Shown here: one piece after another, positions 7,995 through 17,465 of the stretch | How positions within the stretch are numbered: the first letter of the stretch is position 1 | How the letters are laid out: each line of letters starts with the position of its first letter | Source of the DNA: Niallia circulans | GTDB lineage: Bacteria > Bacillota > Bacilli > Bacillales > Cytobacillaceae | DNA length: 64,000 nt | Direction of reading: 5' to 3' | NCBI RefSeq assembly: GCF_007273535.1 | Contig: NZ_RIBP01000004.1 | Span: forward strand, 2,766,001-2,830,000 | Program-made: the position numbers and the translations under genes | The notes under the pieces: model-generated | The model's database searches: none | What the model was told of the DNA's origin: nothing | The model's input: only the letters and a program-made list of their open reading frames with translations

Positions 7995-9086
7995 GTGGAT
8001 AGGAAAAGGATCGTAATAAAAATCGGCAGCAGCTCGCTGACAAATTCAAAAGGGGAGATTGACCAGGACAAACTGAAGGATCATATAGCAAGCATCGCAG
8101 CCTTAAAGGAAAAAGGCAAAGAAGTGATACTCGTTTCTTCTGGTGCAGTTGCAGCAGGTTTCAAACAGCTTGGCTACCCGTCACGCCCTGTCACATTAAA
8201 AGGCAAACAGGCAGCAGCAGCAGTTGGGCAGGGACTTCTTATACAAAGCTATACAGAGCGTTTTCGAGAGTACGGCATTGTTCCAGCGCAAATACTGCTA
8301 ACTAGAAACGACTTCAGTAAAAAGGAGCGCTACCGCAACGCATATTCCACTTTATCAGAGCTTTTGGAACGAGGAATTCTCCCAATCATCAATGAAAATG
8401 ACACTGTATCTGTTGAGGAGCTGACATTTGGGGACAATGATATGCTGTCAGCATTAGTTAGCGGTCTTATTCACGCAGAACAGCTGATTATCCTTACAGA
8501 CATCAACGGGCTATATGACAGTAATCCAAATGAAAATCCACTTGCGAAACGATATGACTTTATTGAAAAAGTAACAGCTGAATTTCTTGAAGGTGCGAAA
8601 GGGAGCGGCTCGAAGGTAGGTACAGGTGGTATGAAGTCGAAGCTGATTGCTGCAGAAACCGCGTTAAGCCTTGGAGTACCAGTGTTCATCGGCAATGGCA
8701 GTGGAGCAGATAAGCTCATTTCCATCATAGAAGGAAAAGGTGATGGTACTTATATCGGTTCAGATGGATTAAGTGCGATAACCAGCAATAGACAGTGGAT
8801 TGCTCTGCATTCAACGGTGGAAGGTAAAGTGTTTGTCGATGAAGGGGCAGAACTTGCCTTACTGCAAAAAGGCAGCAGCTTACTTCCCGCAGGCGTTTAT
8901 AAAATTGAAGGAATTTTCGAAAAAGGAAATGTTGTCGAAGTTTTTGGGACATCAGGCCTTATTGGAAAAGGTGAGGTTCAATATGGCTCAAATGAGCTTC
9001 ATAAACTTCTCGGTGCAAAAGAAAGAAAACAAGCAGGCGAACAATTGCAGGAAGTCATTCATCGCAATAGCTGGGTGAAAATTTAA
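7995..9086 (+). CDS. proB: Glutamate 5-kinase
   Basis: 363 residues from GTG 7995. It phosphorylates L-glutamate to gamma-glutamyl phosphate, the first committed step of proline synthesis. The amino-acid kinase domain (about 5-255) begins [12 protein letters not shown], with [16 protein letters not shown] and [11 protein letters not shown] substrate loops, [10 protein letters not shown], and [17 protein letters not shown]-terminal PUA domain covers roughly 275-355. GGAGG at 7982-7986 is eight bases before the GTG. The longer frame to 7956 has no ribosome site and would begin inside the leader. It sits 14 bp before proA behind the T-box and is expected to be feedback inhibited by proline. Confidence 0.95.
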   Translation: MDRKRIVIKIGSSSLTNSKGEIDQDKLKDHIASIAALKEKGKEVILVSSGAVAAGFKQLGYPSRPVTLKGKQAAAAVGQGLLIQSYTERFREYGIVPAQILLTRNDFSKKERYRNAYSTLSELLERGILPIINENDTVSVEELTFGDNDMLSALVSGLIHAEQLIILTDINGLYDSNPNENPLAKRYDFIEKVTAEFLEGAKGSGSKVGTGGMKSKLIAAETALSLGVPVFIGNGSGADKLISIIEGKGDGTYIGSDGLSAITSNRQWIALHSTVEGKVFVDEGAELALLQKGSSLLPAGVYKIEGIFEKGNVVEVFGTSGLIGKGEVQYGSNELHKLLGAKERKQAGEQLQEVIHRNSWVKI

Positions 9087-9100
9087 GGGGGGTTCTTTAT

Positions 9101-10348
9101 ATGGGAGAGGTTCAAGTAAAAGGTAAATTGGCACAAGACGCAAGCAGACAATTATGGAAACTGACGACAGCGGATAAAAATAACGCACTGGCATTGATCG
9201 CAGACCAGCTACTTCTAGACCAAGCCATTATTATTGAACAAAATAAACTAGATTTAGTTCATGGCGAAAAAGCAGGCTTGTCAGCTTCTGTTTTAGACAG
9301 AATCATGCTTAATGAAAAAAGAATCGCAGACATGGCGATGGCGATAAGACAGCTAATTGAACTGAAAGACCCAATTGGTGCTACGTTAGAAGAAATCAAA
9401 AAAGAAAATGGCCTGCTTATCTTAAAAAAGACCGTGCCAATCGGTGTGATGGGCATGATTTATGAGGCACGCCCAAATGTGACAATCGATGCGGCCACAT
9501 TATCCATTAAGACAGGAAATGCCATTATCTTAAGAGGCAGTTCTTCTGCGGCAAGCTCCAATATGGCTCTTGTCCGTTCCATTCATGAAGCATTAAAAAA
9601 ATCAGCTCTGCCTGTTGATGCAGTTCAGCTGATTGAAGATACAAGCAGGGAAACGGCAAAAGAGCTGTTTCACCTGACAGAGTATTTGGACGTTCTTATT
9701 CCACGAGGCGGCAAAAACTTGATTGATACAGTTGTCAAAGAAGCTTCTGTACCAGTTATTGAGACAGGTGCTGGGAACTGCCACCTATTTATAGATGAAA
9801 GTGCTGATAAAGAAATGGCACTTAATATCAGTCTTAATGGTAAAACACAGCGCCCATCTGTCTGCAATGCACTGGAAACTATCTTAATTCATAGAAGCTG
9901 GTACGAGAAATTCGGCCAAGAGCTCCTGCAAGCACTAGCAGCGCACGGGGTGGAAATTTACGGAGACGAAGCAGTCATAACTGATTACGCAATGGCTCAT
10001 GCTGCAACTGAAGAGGATTGGTATACAGAATACTCTGCCTTAAAGATTAGTGTTAAAGTCGTAGAAGATATAAACGAAGCAATCACACATATAAATAAGT
10101 ATGGCACAAGGCACTCAGAAGCAATTCTTACAGAGGTAACGGAAAATGCAGAAGCATTTTTATTAAGTGTCGATGCTGCCGCTGTTTACCATAATGCCAG
10201 TACCCGTTTCACGGACGGCTTTGAGTTCGGCTACGGTGCCGAAATCGGCATAAGCACCCAAAAGCTCCATGCACGCGGACCGATGGGGTTAAATGCTCTG
10301 ACATCGTCCAAATACTATATTTATGGAAATGGCCAAGTCAGAAAATAA
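9101..10348 (+). CDS. proA: Glutamate-5-semialdehyde dehydrogenase (gamma-glutamyl phosphate reductase)
   Basis: 415 residues, normal for ProA. It reduces gamma-glutamyl phosphate with NADPH to glutamate-5-semialdehyde, which cyclises to pyrroline-5-carboxylate for proline synthesis. It has the aldehyde dehydrogenase fold, with [30 protein letters not shown], and VIPRGGK-like [13 protein letters not shown]. The catalytic Cys lies in the segment [12 protein letters not shown], and the family-typical ending [27 protein letters not shown] is split across the last 60 residues. AAGGGGGG precedes the ATG. It is co-transcribed with proB. The final reductase ProC or ProI is not in the window. Confidence 0.95.
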   Translation: MGEVQVKGKLAQDASRQLWKLTTADKNNALALIADQLLLDQAIIIEQNKLDLVHGEKAGLSASVLDRIMLNEKRIADMAMAIRQLIELKDPIGATLEEIKKENGLLILKKTVPIGVMGMIYEARPNVTIDAATLSIKTGNAIILRGSSSAASSNMALVRSIHEALKKSALPVDAVQLIEDTSRETAKELFHLTEYLDVLIPRGGKNLIDTVVKEASVPVIETGAGNCHLFIDESADKEMALNISLNGKTQRPSVCNALETILIHRSWYEKFGQELLQALAAHGVEIYGDEAVITDYAMAHAATEEDWYTEYSALKISVKVVEDINEAITHINKYGTRHSEAILTEVTENAEAFLLSVDAAAVYHNASTRFTDGFEFGYGAEIGISTQKLHARGPMGLNALTSSKYYIYGNGQVRK

Positions 10349-10397
10349 GCTGCAAAGTTTTGATTGATTGTAATTTAATAGATAGGAAGCGAAAAAA

Positions 10398-11297
10398 ATG
10401 CAGTTTGTTACGGTACTATTACCGATATTCTTTATATTTGCTGTCGGATTTGTTGGTGAGAAGGTTCTTCATATCAATACAAAGGCGATAACGACAATGA
10501 CCGTTTACTTAATGACACCATTATTGTCCTTTAGTGTTTTCTATGAAACTACTTTTGACCTGGATTATTTAATGATGGCAATATATGCGTTAGCCCTTGT
10601 CTTCGGTATTATTGGAATTATTTATATTGTGGCTATCATTAGAGGATATGACGTTAAGAAAACATGCGGAATGATTTTGTCATCTGCCTTTATGAATAAT
10701 GGCAACTACGGAACACCACTTGTTTTATTTGCCTTCGGACAGCCAGCCCTTCATTATGCCGTTATCCTGATGGTTATCCAACAGCTGATAATGGCAACAA
10801 TTGGTGTCTATTATGCAGCCAAAGGATCTGCAGACGGTGAATCAGCAAACGAAACCTGGAAGAAGGTATTGAAGGTTCCCATCATGTATGGTGCCATGCT
10901 TGGGATGCTCTTTCACTTTTTGCATATCCCATTGTCCAATACAATGCTTGATGCAATTAAAATGGTCGGAGATGCTGCCATTCCAACCGTCATGCTCGTT
11001 TTAGGGATGACATTAGCGAAAATATCCGTCAAACGAATTCAAGTAAAACCATTATCCTTTGCATTAACCTTAAGACTGATCATCTCCCCGCTGATCGCAT
11101 GGGGAATGACCTTCATACTGCCTGTCGATGACATGCTGAAACAAGTGATGATCGTACTTGCAGCAATGCCTTCTGCCGCCAATACGACCATGTATGCCCT
11201 GCAATACGGAACAGAACCAGACTTTGTTTCCACTGCGACACTATTTAGTACATTGGCGAGTATTATTACATTGCCGATTGTGTTGTTTATTGTGTGA
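10398..11297 (+). CDS. AEC (auxin efflux carrier) family transporter
   Basis: 299 residues with about ten hydrophobic helices arranged as two inverted five-helix repeats, typical of AEC/bile-acid-type carriers. The first half carries the conserved SSAFMNNGNYGTPL motif and the second half the AAMPSAANTTMYALQYG motif, both corresponding to the broken-helix substrate region. AEC proteins export organic acids or amino-acid-like compounds; the substrate is unknown. It follows proA by only 49 bp with its own AGGAAGCG site and no terminator between, so proB-proA-AEC is probably one T-box-controlled unit. That would suggest a link to proline or glutamate-derived metabolites, by context only. Confidence 0.85.
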   Translation: MQFVTVLLPIFFIFAVGFVGEKVLHINTKAITTMTVYLMTPLLSFSVFYETTFDLDYLMMAIYALALVFGIIGIIYIVAIIRGYDVKKTCGMILSSAFMNNGNYGTPLVLFAFGQPALHYAVILMVIQQLIMATIGVYYAAKGSADGESANETWKKVLKVPIMYGAMLGMLFHFLHIPLSNTMLDAIKMVGDAAIPTVMLVLGMTLAKISVKRIQVKPLSFALTLRLIISPLIAWGMTFILPVDDMLKQVMIVLAAMPSAANTTMYALQYGTEPDFVSTATLFSTLASIITLPIVLFIV

Positions 11298-11336
11298 GAC
11301 GGTGTATTGGCAGTATGGAGATAAGTTTAATTCTGA

Positions 11337-11375
11337 AACCCTAATCGGCAGTAGATTCGATTAGGGTTATTTTTT
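11337..11375 (+). terminator. Terminator of the proBA-AEC unit
   Basis: AACCCTAATCG (11337-11347) pairs with CGATTAGGGTT (11358-11368) and is followed by ATTTTTT. Confidence 0.85.
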
Positions 11376-11520
11376 AAAGTATTGAACTATGTAAATTAAT
11401 TTACAAAAAAGTTGATTATTAGTTAATGAATTTAGGATATACGTGTTAAGCTATCTATGTAATATATGATTCTAAAAAAATTATTTATCCTAGAAATTTT
11501 GTTACAAAAAGGAGTTAATT

Positions 11521-11730
11521 ATGGAGCTTATCCTAGCAACTATTTTCTCAGCCCTCATCATCGTGATGACCGTCTTTTTCTTGTTGAAGGTTTTTTATAT
11601 CGCTTACAAAAGAAAAGACATTTCCTTTCGAAAGTGTTTTCTGTATGCTGCTGTTACTATTGGAATAAGTTGTTTTTTAATAGCTGCTTTGCCTTTCGTA
11701 TTTCAAAGTATTTTAGAAATTGTATATTGA
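11521..11730 (+). CDS. Small two-helix membrane protein, unknown
   Basis: 69 residues. A hydrophobic segment at about 4-26 and another at about 41-66 flank a basic loop (AYKRKDISFRKC), predicting a small hairpin membrane protein with the loop in the cytoplasm. The ATG has AAAAAGGAGTTAATT upstream, a convincing ribosome site, and this frame is preferred over the longer overlapping frame from 11466. I do not recognise a family. It stands alone between the AEC transporter's terminator and the convergent YitT gene, whose terminator lies just beyond its stop. Confidence 0.65.
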   Translation: MELILATIFSALIIVMTVFFLLKVFYIAYKRKDISFRKCFLYAAVTIGISCFLIAALPFVFQSILEIVY

Positions 11731-11745
11731 ATGCCGGGTTTTAGG

Positions 11746-11782
11746 CAAAAAAAACAGCCTAAGTCATCAGCTTAGACTGTTG
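11746..11782 (-). terminator. Terminator of the YitT-family gene (minus strand)
   Basis: On the minus strand CAGTCTAAG pairs with CTTAGGCTG (one U-G pair) around a seven-base loop and is followed by eight T residues. Confidence 0.8.
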
Positions 11783-11817
11783 TTGAAAATGTTGTTGAAA
11801 CACCAAAAACCACTCTC

Positions 11818-12681
11818 TCAATGAATCGCATGCTTAAATTTCCCGCCATGTGCCTCTTGTGTGTCCATAATCGTAATAAACGCATTGGGATCAATCTCCA
11901 AAACGATGCTTTTGAACTTGGCAATTTCGAGCCGGGTGAACACGACATAAAGCACTTCTTTTTCCTGATCAAGATAACCACCTTTGCCTTTTAGCTTTGT
12001 GACACCTCTGCCAAGGCGGTCTGATAATGCTTCGGCGATTTCTTCGTATTCGTTTGTGATAACCATGGCTGCTTTTGTATCATCAAATCCTTGCATGACA
12101 GCGTCAATTGCTTTGCTTGCGATATAGTAGGTGAGAATGGAGAACATCGCTTGTTCCCATTCGAGTACAAACCCTGCCCAAGTGAACACAAAAACGTTCA
12201 GAAACATCACGAATTCCCCGACGGAAAAGGGGATTTTTTTTGATAACAGGATGCCAAGTATTTCTGTTCCGTCCAAGGCTCCCGAATTGCGGATAACAAG
12301 ACCAACACCAGCACCAAGCAGCAATCCTCCAAAAACAGTTGCAAGAAGCGGCTGCCTTGTAAATGGATCAACATGATGCAAGGAAGATTCAACAACAGCA
12401 AGCATGATAATCGCAAATAAAGAGGAGATGCAGAAATTTTTGCCGATGTATTTATAGCCTGCAAACAAAAAAGGGATGTTGATAATCAGCACTAAAATTC
12501 CAAAACTGAAATCGGTCATATAGTTAATGATCAAGGAAATGCCAATAATGCCTCCATCTATAATTGTATTTGGCACAAGAAATAATTCAATCGCTACAGC
12601 AGCGAGACTTGCGCCAATCATCAGCATGATATAGCGGATAATGAAATGGATTTTGGCTTCCTTTTTATGCTTTTTTCCCAT
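11818..12681 (-). CDS. YitT family membrane protein with DUF2179 domain
   Basis: 287 residues from ATG 12681. Five hydrophobic segments fill about residues 15-200 and contain [13 protein letters not shown] and [13 protein letters not shown] [12 protein letters not shown] glycine-rich motifs of the YitT_membrane family. A soluble DUF2179 domain of ferredoxin-like fold follows (about 215-280), with [32 protein letters not shown] strands. Function is unknown in the family. The start is set by AGGAAGGG eight bases upstream; the in-frame GTG at 12690 lies inside that site. It is monocistronic. A second, shorter YitT-like gene without DUF2179 occurs at 18959. Confidence 0.9.
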   Translation of the reverse strand: MGKKHKKEAKIHFIIRYIMLMIGASLAAVAIELFLVPNTIIDGGIIGISLIINYMTDFSFGILVLIINIPFLFAGYKYIGKNFCISSLFAIIMLAVVESSLHHVDPFTRQPLLATVFGGLLLGAGVGLVIRNSGALDGTEILGILLSKKIPFSVGEFVMFLNVFVFTWAGFVLEWEQAMFSILTYYIASKAIDAVMQGFDDTKAAMVITNEYEEIAEALSDRLGRGVTKLKGKGGYLDQEKEVLYVVFTRLEIAKFKSIVLEIDPNAFITIMDTQEAHGGKFKHAIH

Positions 12682-12885
12682 CTTACACACCCTTCCTAAA
12701 ACGATGGAATACTTCGCTTTAAATGAACATGGTTTATGATGCCAACAAAACAGAAAAATATTCCAGCATAAGATAATTCTTTTCTAACACGACTGTTTTT
12801 ACATATTTTTAACATGAAATCCGTTGCAACTTAACAAGGAAAGAGATAGAATATCAGTACTATATAATTCTAGGTAGGTGAAAAT

Positions 12886-13218
12886 ATGTTTAATCGGGAG
12901 CTTGTTAAGGGGAGTACTTCTTTAATTCTATTGCAGCTATTAGCCGAAAAAGAAATGTACGGCTATGAACTAGTGAAGGAGATGGAAAGCCGCAGCGACT
13001 ATTCTCTGCAGGTGAAAGAAGGCACATTATATCCAGCACTACATAAATTAGAAAAGCAAGAATATGTGGAATCATTTTGGAAGGATTCTGAAAAAGGTCC
13101 TGCACGTAAATATTATCGTATAACCGCAACAGGTCTTGAGATACTCGAGCAAAAAACAAAGGAATGGAAAAGCTTTGTTCAAACGATTGATAAGGTGATT
13201 GGGAGAAAAGGAATATGA
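12886..13218 (+). CDS. PadR family transcriptional regulator
   Basis: 110 residues, the short PadR type without the long C-terminal domain. The winged helix includes [22 protein letters not shown], then [23 protein letters not shown] and [14 protein letters not shown], which is the diagnostic recognition helix and wing. It would bind DNA as a dimer in the cytoplasm. Its stop overlaps the ATG of the next gene (ATGA), so the two are translationally coupled. Such PadR-HAAS pairs usually form local one-input switches in Firmicutes, with the membrane partner modulating the regulator. A TATAAT at 12863-12868 is the likely promoter element. Confidence 0.92.
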   Translation: MFNRELVKGSTSLILLQLLAEKEMYGYELVKEMESRSDYSLQVKEGTLYPALHKLEKQEYVESFWKDSEKGPARKYYRITATGLEILEQKTKEWKSFVQTIDKVIGRKGI

Positions 13219-13856
13219 TTTCTTCTAAACAAGAGTATTTGGATATCCTCCGTACATGTTTGAAAAATCACGATCGGGTTGAGGGTATTATACTGGAATA
13301 TGAACACCATTTGACAGATTTGTTAGCTGAGGTAAACTGTACGAGCATGACCGAAAAAGCCGCAATGGGTATAGTTATACAAAGACTTGGCACACCTGCA
13401 GAAATGGCCGCATTGTACGAAGAAGAGCGGACGGTTACACCTGCCCGGACAAAGTGGATTTTCTTTTGCGGCAACTTTTTCTTTTTTGCAGCAGGAATAA
13501 TGCTAACAGTTTTTTATCACTCTTTATCAAGCCCGACAGTAAAGCAGCTGTGGTTTTTTCTAACTAGTATTCCGTTTTTTCTGATTTTTCTGTATCTGTT
13601 TTATTGGCTGTTGCTTGGTTATGAGGTTGGCAAGGAGTTTGGACTTGGCGGAAAAAAGCTGTTGAAAAGAACCTTTTACATCGCACTTGCACCAAACCTG
13701 TTCTTAATGGTAATGGTCGTTTTTCGGATTATTCCTGCGTCCGTTTTTGCGCCGCTGTTAACGGACGAGTTTACGGTAATCTGCATTATTAGCACAATTT
13801 TTTTATATCCGATTTCCGTCTTAGGATTTCGGTATGGCACAACGAAATCGATTTAA
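13215..13856 (+). CDS. HAAS-domain (DUF1700-type) membrane protein paired with PadR
   Basis: 213 residues. The N-terminal cytoplasmic part (about 1-75) contains [30 protein letters not shown] and [18 protein letters not shown], the signature of the HAAS/DUF1700 helical domain. Four hydrophobic segments then run from about residue 80 to 205. It overlaps the PadR gene by four bases. HAAS proteins are nearly always coupled to PadR-like regulators and may convey a membrane signal to them; the signal is not known. A bidirectional terminator follows directly. Confidence 0.85.
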   Translation: MISSKQEYLDILRTCLKNHDRVEGIILEYEHHLTDLLAEVNCTSMTEKAAMGIVIQRLGTPAEMAALYEEERTVTPARTKWIFFCGNFFFFAAGIMLTVFYHSLSSPTVKQLWFFLTSIPFFLIFLYLFYWLLLGYEVGKEFGLGGKKLLKRTFYIALAPNLFLMVMVVFRIIPASVFAPLLTDEFTVICIISTIFLYPISVLGFRYGTTKSI

Positions 13857-13862
13857 TTGTAT

Positions 13863-13908
13863 GCCAAAAAAACTCTGTACTCCTTAAGGGATGCAGAGTT
13901 TTTTTGGC
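13863..13908. terminator. Bidirectional terminator
   Basis: A long symmetrical hairpin: AAAAAAACTCTG on the left and CAGAGTTTTTTT on the right, framed by GCC and GGC. It separates the HAAS gene from the convergent DUF3885 gene and has U tracts in both directions. Confidence 0.85.
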
Positions 13909-13954
13909 GAACAAACACTGTATCTATTTTGTCCATTTTTACATTCTGTTTCTG

Positions 13955-14584
13955 TCAGTCTTCTATCCATTCATAATATTTTTCAGAAAGGGGGCGAATT
14001 CGCTCCTCATCCAATGCGATCACTTCACAGCCACGGTCATCATACACAAAAAATATAATGTCCTTTGTGATGTTCACAAAGAATACATCAGGATAACCAG
14101 CGGAATACCCTCCCAGCTTTGGATATAACGGAAAATCTTCATTGCTGGCTGCTTTCAGTAATTCCTTAACACGCACATCTTCAAGCTTGCACAATAAGGA
14201 AAATTGTTGCATTTCGAATTCATTTGCTTCCTCTATTTCAAAGGGATAAGCAGAAGTTTGTACGTGAATTTTATGTAATAGCGCTTTTCTTTTTAGAAAT
14301 TGCTTGTATACCTTTAATTTTTTGGTTTTTTTCTCATATGTTTTATGTTTATAAACATTTGTGACAAGGAACAAGTCATCGCTTTCGTCAAACAATTCAT
14401 CAAACATCAGAGAAACTTGTTTATATACAAGCTCAAATCTTTCGCAATTAAGTTTATCATCATCTGTAAATTGATAAATATTATTCCCGAGAGTAAAGTG
14501 GATGCCAATATTCCATTGATAATAAATACTTGGAATCAATGTGACAGCAGGAAACCTTTCCTGTAAATAATCGATTAACTTCAT
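13955..14584 (-). CDS. DUF3885 domain-containing protein
   Basis: 209 residues, soluble, no signal peptide. The C-terminal half contains EDFPLYPKLGGYSAGYPDVFFVNITKD and IIFFVYDDRGCEVIA followed by a PLSEKYYEWI ending, which is the DUF3885 pattern; this domain is common in Bacillus and is sometimes found beside polymorphic-toxin loci. The N-terminal half is rich in Phe, Asp and Lys. Function is unknown; a role as a cytoplasmic immunity-like or housekeeping protein is a guess I would not press. It is a single gene converging on the PadR-HAAS pair. Confidence 0.8.
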   Translation of the reverse strand: MKLIDYLQERFPAVTLIPSIYYQWNIGIHFTLGNNIYQFTDDDKLNCERFELVYKQVSLMFDELFDESDDLFLVTNVYKHKTYEKKTKKLKVYKQFLKRKALLHKIHVQTSAYPFEIEEANEFEMQQFSLLCKLEDVRVKELLKAASNEDFPLYPKLGGYSAGYPDVFFVNITKDIIFFVYDDRGCEVIALDEERIRPLSEKYYEWIED

Positions 14585-14786
14585 AAAAAATTTTCACTTC
14601 CTGTTAACAATTCAGCAGAGAATACTATGCTTGTATTCTCCAGCCATTTAAATAACTGCTGCTATTTTAGCATGAAGAGAAGTACAGCTGTATAATAAAT
14701 AGTAAAAGAATTTTTTTTGCCCCGTATCTTTTTTGCTGGCTGAAACGTTCTAAGTAGGAAAACCAAAAGCAAAGGGAGGGATAAAG

Positions 14787-15428
14787 TTGAGCAAACAGCC
14801 GTTAGAAAATGACAACAGTCTGCATAAGCATTACGAAAGCTTGAGTAAATACTGTCAATATCTCGCGATGACTAAATGGGAAAAGGAAGATATCATTCAT
14901 GACACCTTCTTAAAGGCAATGGAATCGTATCAAGACAGTGAAATAACGGTCTCACTATTAAAGAAAATGGTTCATAACCGCTGGGTTGATACAATACGCA
15001 AAGATAAGCAGGAAAAAGCACATCTATCTGCAACAGAAGCTGTGCAGGCTGATCGTGCTGCTGATTGGATGATTGTAGCAGAGCATTTGGCTGAGTCGCT
15101 GACAAAAAAGCAAGCAGCCGTCTTCTTGTTGGTTGAAGGCTTTGGCTATCGTATTAAAGAAGCGGCTGAAGCATTGGAAATGACGGAAACAGGAATAAAG
15201 GCAATTCTGTTTCGAGCGAGAAATCAACTGCATAAACAGCATAACGATACAAAAGACAATGCCGGCACAAGTGATGCAAGCAGACTATACTATAAAACGC
15301 TTAAGCAGCAAAATCCAGCACTGTTGATCAATGAAATACTGTCTGTGCAAGTTCTTTATCCAGCTAATGGAAGCAGAACAGAGCTTAAGCGGCAAAGCAC
15401 GGGACCAATTATGCAGCTAGCAGCATAG
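14787..15428 (+). CDS. Sigma-70 family (ECF-like) RNA polymerase sigma factor
   Basis: 213 residues from a TTG start with GGGAGGG six bases upstream. Region 2 (about 15-80) includes MTKWEKEDIIHDTFLKAMES and VHNRWVDTIRKDK. Region 4 (about 95-145) includes LTKKQAAVFLLVEGFGYRIKEAAEALEMTETGIKAILFRARNQL. A C-terminal extension of about 60 residues has no recognised domain and ends in hydrophobic residues. No anti-sigma gene is adjacent. Instead a clpP-type gene follows after 18 bp with its own ribosome site and no terminator, so the two are almost certainly one transcript. It may control a stress or sporulation-linked regulon. Confidence 0.85.
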   Translation: MSKQPLENDNSLHKHYESLSKYCQYLAMTKWEKEDIIHDTFLKAMESYQDSEITVSLLKKMVHNRWVDTIRKDKQEKAHLSATEAVQADRAADWMIVAEHLAESLTKKQAAVFLLVEGFGYRIKEAAEALEMTETGIKAILFRARNQLHKQHNDTKDNAGTSDASRLYYKTLKQQNPALLINEILSVQVLYPANGSRTELKRQSTGPIMQLAA

Positions 15429-15446
15429 ATAAAAGGGGGCAAAAAA

Positions 15447-16028
15447 ATGGGTGCTATTCCATATGTAATTGAACAATCGAGCGGGGGCGAACGTTCCTAC
15501 GATATTTATTCAAGGCTGTTAAAGGACCGGATTATCATGCTTGGTGAAGAAATTAATGATCATGTTGCCAACAATATTGTTGCACAGTTATTATTTTTAG
15601 CGGCAGACGACCCTGATAAAGATATTTCCATTTATATAAATTGTCCGGGTGGCTCCACAACAGCCGGATTTGCAATATTTGATACGATGCAGTATATAAA
15701 GCCTGATGTACGTACGATATGCACAGGCATGGCAGCATCCTTTGGAGCATTGCTGCTGCTTGCAGGCACGAAAGGAAAAAGGTATGCATTGCCTAACAGT
15801 GAAATTATGATCCACCAACCACTTGGCGGTGCAAGAGGGCAAGCGACGGAAATTGAGATAACAGCGAAACGAATTCTAAAGCTGCGTGAACAAATCAACC
15901 AGATTATGGCGGAAAGAACAGGGCAAGCTGTCGAAAAAATCGCTGTTGACACAGATAGGGATTATTTCATGACAGCAGAAGAAGCAAAAGACTACGGAAT
16001 CATTGATGAGATTATTGTTTCGAAATAA
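15447..16028 (+). CDS. ATP-dependent Clp protease proteolytic subunit (ClpP family, second type)
   Basis: 193 residues, full length. It forms a 14-mer serine protease barrel fed by a Clp ATPase. The catalytic triad is intact: Ser98 in GMAASFG, His123 in MIHQPLGG, Asp172 in TDRDYFM. The oxyanion loop reads INCPGGS where housekeeping ClpP usually has INSPGGS, so this may be a specialised paralogue; the main clpP is not in the window. It is the second gene of a sigma factor-clpP unit and is followed by a strong terminator. Regulated proteolysis linked to the sigma factor is plausible but inferred. Confidence 0.9.
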   Translation: MGAIPYVIEQSSGGERSYDIYSRLLKDRIIMLGEEINDHVANNIVAQLLFLAADDPDKDISIYINCPGGSTTAGFAIFDTMQYIKPDVRTICTGMAASFGALLLLAGTKGKRYALPNSEIMIHQPLGGARGQATEIEITAKRILKLREQINQIMAERTGQAVEKIAVDTDRDYFMTAEEAKDYGIIDEIIVSK

Positions 16029-16037
16029 AAGCTTAGC

Positions 16038-16069
16038 AGCTGCACTTAATTTTGTGCAGCTGTTTTTTT
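16038..16069 (+). terminator. Terminator of the sigma-clpP unit
   Basis: CAGCTGCAC (16038-16046) pairs with GTGCAGCTG (16054-16062), followed by eight T residues. Confidence 0.88.
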
Positions 16070-16147
16070 GTGATTCGTTTTTTCTGCACCGATACGCTAT
16101 AATAGGACAAGAAAATGATTATTTGCAGGAAGAAAAAAGGTGAAATA

Positions 16148-17338
16148 ATGACAGGTAAGCAAGTTACGATAGATGAAGCATTTGAGAAAAGTATTCGAAA
16201 CGGCAGTCCGTTGCTGTATAAAGATTCCCTTGTAGGAATAAAAGGATTAAATGAAGGTCAAATCATTGATGTGAAAAATAAAGCCGGAAAATTTATCGGC
16301 AGAGGATATTATGCCCTTCAAAATAAAGGGATTGGCTGGCTGTTGACGACAAATCAGCAGGAAGCGATTGATTTTGCTTTTTTCGCTAAAAAAATAAAAA
16401 CGGCAAATGACAAAAGAGCAGCATTATATCATGATAATGAAACGACAGCATTTCGCCTCTTTAACGGGGAAGGAGATGGCATTGGTGGCTTTACTGTAGA
16501 TAGATATGATCAGTACTTGTTAATTCAATGGTACAGTAAAGGAATTTACGAATACAAAGAGTGGATCATTGAGTCTTTGGAGAGTCATGTAGACTTCAAA
16601 GGGATTTATGAAAAGAAGCGGTTTGATACGAATGGTACATATGTCGAAGGTGACGATTTTGCGTATGGAGAACAAGGGCAATTTCCAATGATGGTAAAGG
16701 AAAACGGCATAAAATATGCAGTAGACCTTAATGAAGGGGCAATGACGGGGATATTCCTTGATCAGCGTGAAGTGCGCAAAACAATCCGCGACAAATATGC
16801 AAAAGGGAAAAACGTGCTGAACACCTTCTCCTATACTGGTGCATTTTCTGTGGCAGCGGCAGTTGGCGGCAGCAAAACCACGACAAGTGTTGATTTAGCA
16901 AACAGAAGCAGGGCGAAAACTGCCATGAACTTTGAATACAATGACATCGAGCTTGCATATCAGAAAATAGTTGTCGAGGATGTTTTCCACTACTTTAAAT
17001 ATGCGGTGAAAAAGCAGCTGGAGTTTGATATGGTCATTCTTGATCCACCAAGCTTTGCGCGCAGTAAAAAGCATACCTTCAGTGCGGCTAAGGACTATTC
17101 CAAACTGTTAAAAGAGGCCATCAGCATCACGAAGCAATCAGGGGTTATTGTTGCATCAACAAACTGCAGCACGTTCGATATGAAAAAGTTCAAGCAATTT
17201 ATTCATGACGCATTTAACAAGCAAACGAACAGCTACGAAATTCTCGAGGAGTTTGGCCTTCCAGAGGACTTTGCAAACATCCGTAACTTAAAGGAAAGCA
17301 ATTACTTAAAAGTCGTTTTTATAAAAAAACTTAAATAG
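16148..17338 (+). CDS. Class I SAM-dependent rRNA methyltransferase (RlmI/RlmK-like)
   Basis: 396 residues. An N-terminal PUA-like RNA-binding domain (about 5-75) is followed by an EEHEE-type segment and a Rossmann methyltransferase domain (about 175-396). Motifs are VLNTFSYTGAFSVAAA (SAM site), SVDLANRSRAKTAMN, and the catalytic-loop MVILDPPSFARSK. The domain order matches RlmI, which makes m5C in 23S rRNA, and B. subtilis YwbD-type relatives; the exact site is not known. I prefer ATG 16148, preceded by AAGGTGA, over ATG 16115, which lies only about 12 bp after a TATAAT at 16098-16103 and would be nearly leaderless. Confidence 0.88.
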   Translation: MTGKQVTIDEAFEKSIRNGSPLLYKDSLVGIKGLNEGQIIDVKNKAGKFIGRGYYALQNKGIGWLLTTNQQEAIDFAFFAKKIKTANDKRAALYHDNETTAFRLFNGEGDGIGGFTVDRYDQYLLIQWYSKGIYEYKEWIIESLESHVDFKGIYEKKRFDTNGTYVEGDDFAYGEQGQFPMMVKENGIKYAVDLNEGAMTGIFLDQREVRKTIRDKYAKGKNVLNTFSYTGAFSVAAAVGGSKTTTSVDLANRSRAKTAMNFEYNDIELAYQKIVVEDVFHYFKYAVKKQLEFDMVILDPPSFARSKKHTFSAAKDYSKLLKEAISITKQSGVIVASTNCSTFDMKKFKQFIHDAFNKQTNSYEILEEFGLPEDFANIRNLKESNYLKVVFIKKLK

Positions 17339-17465
17339 TTTTTTACGATAATATTTTTAAGAACGAGTTCATTTAGAGAATAAAAACGCTGTTTACTTAC
17401 ATGCCTTTACCTAGTAATCTAATATTTAGCAATGTTACTAGTACATATAGAATGGGGATTGAATA

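Noticed and set aside
11466..11744. 92-codon frame overlapping the 69-residue membrane protein
   Set aside because: It lacks a ribosome site, while the 11521 frame has one and encodes two clean hydrophobic segments.
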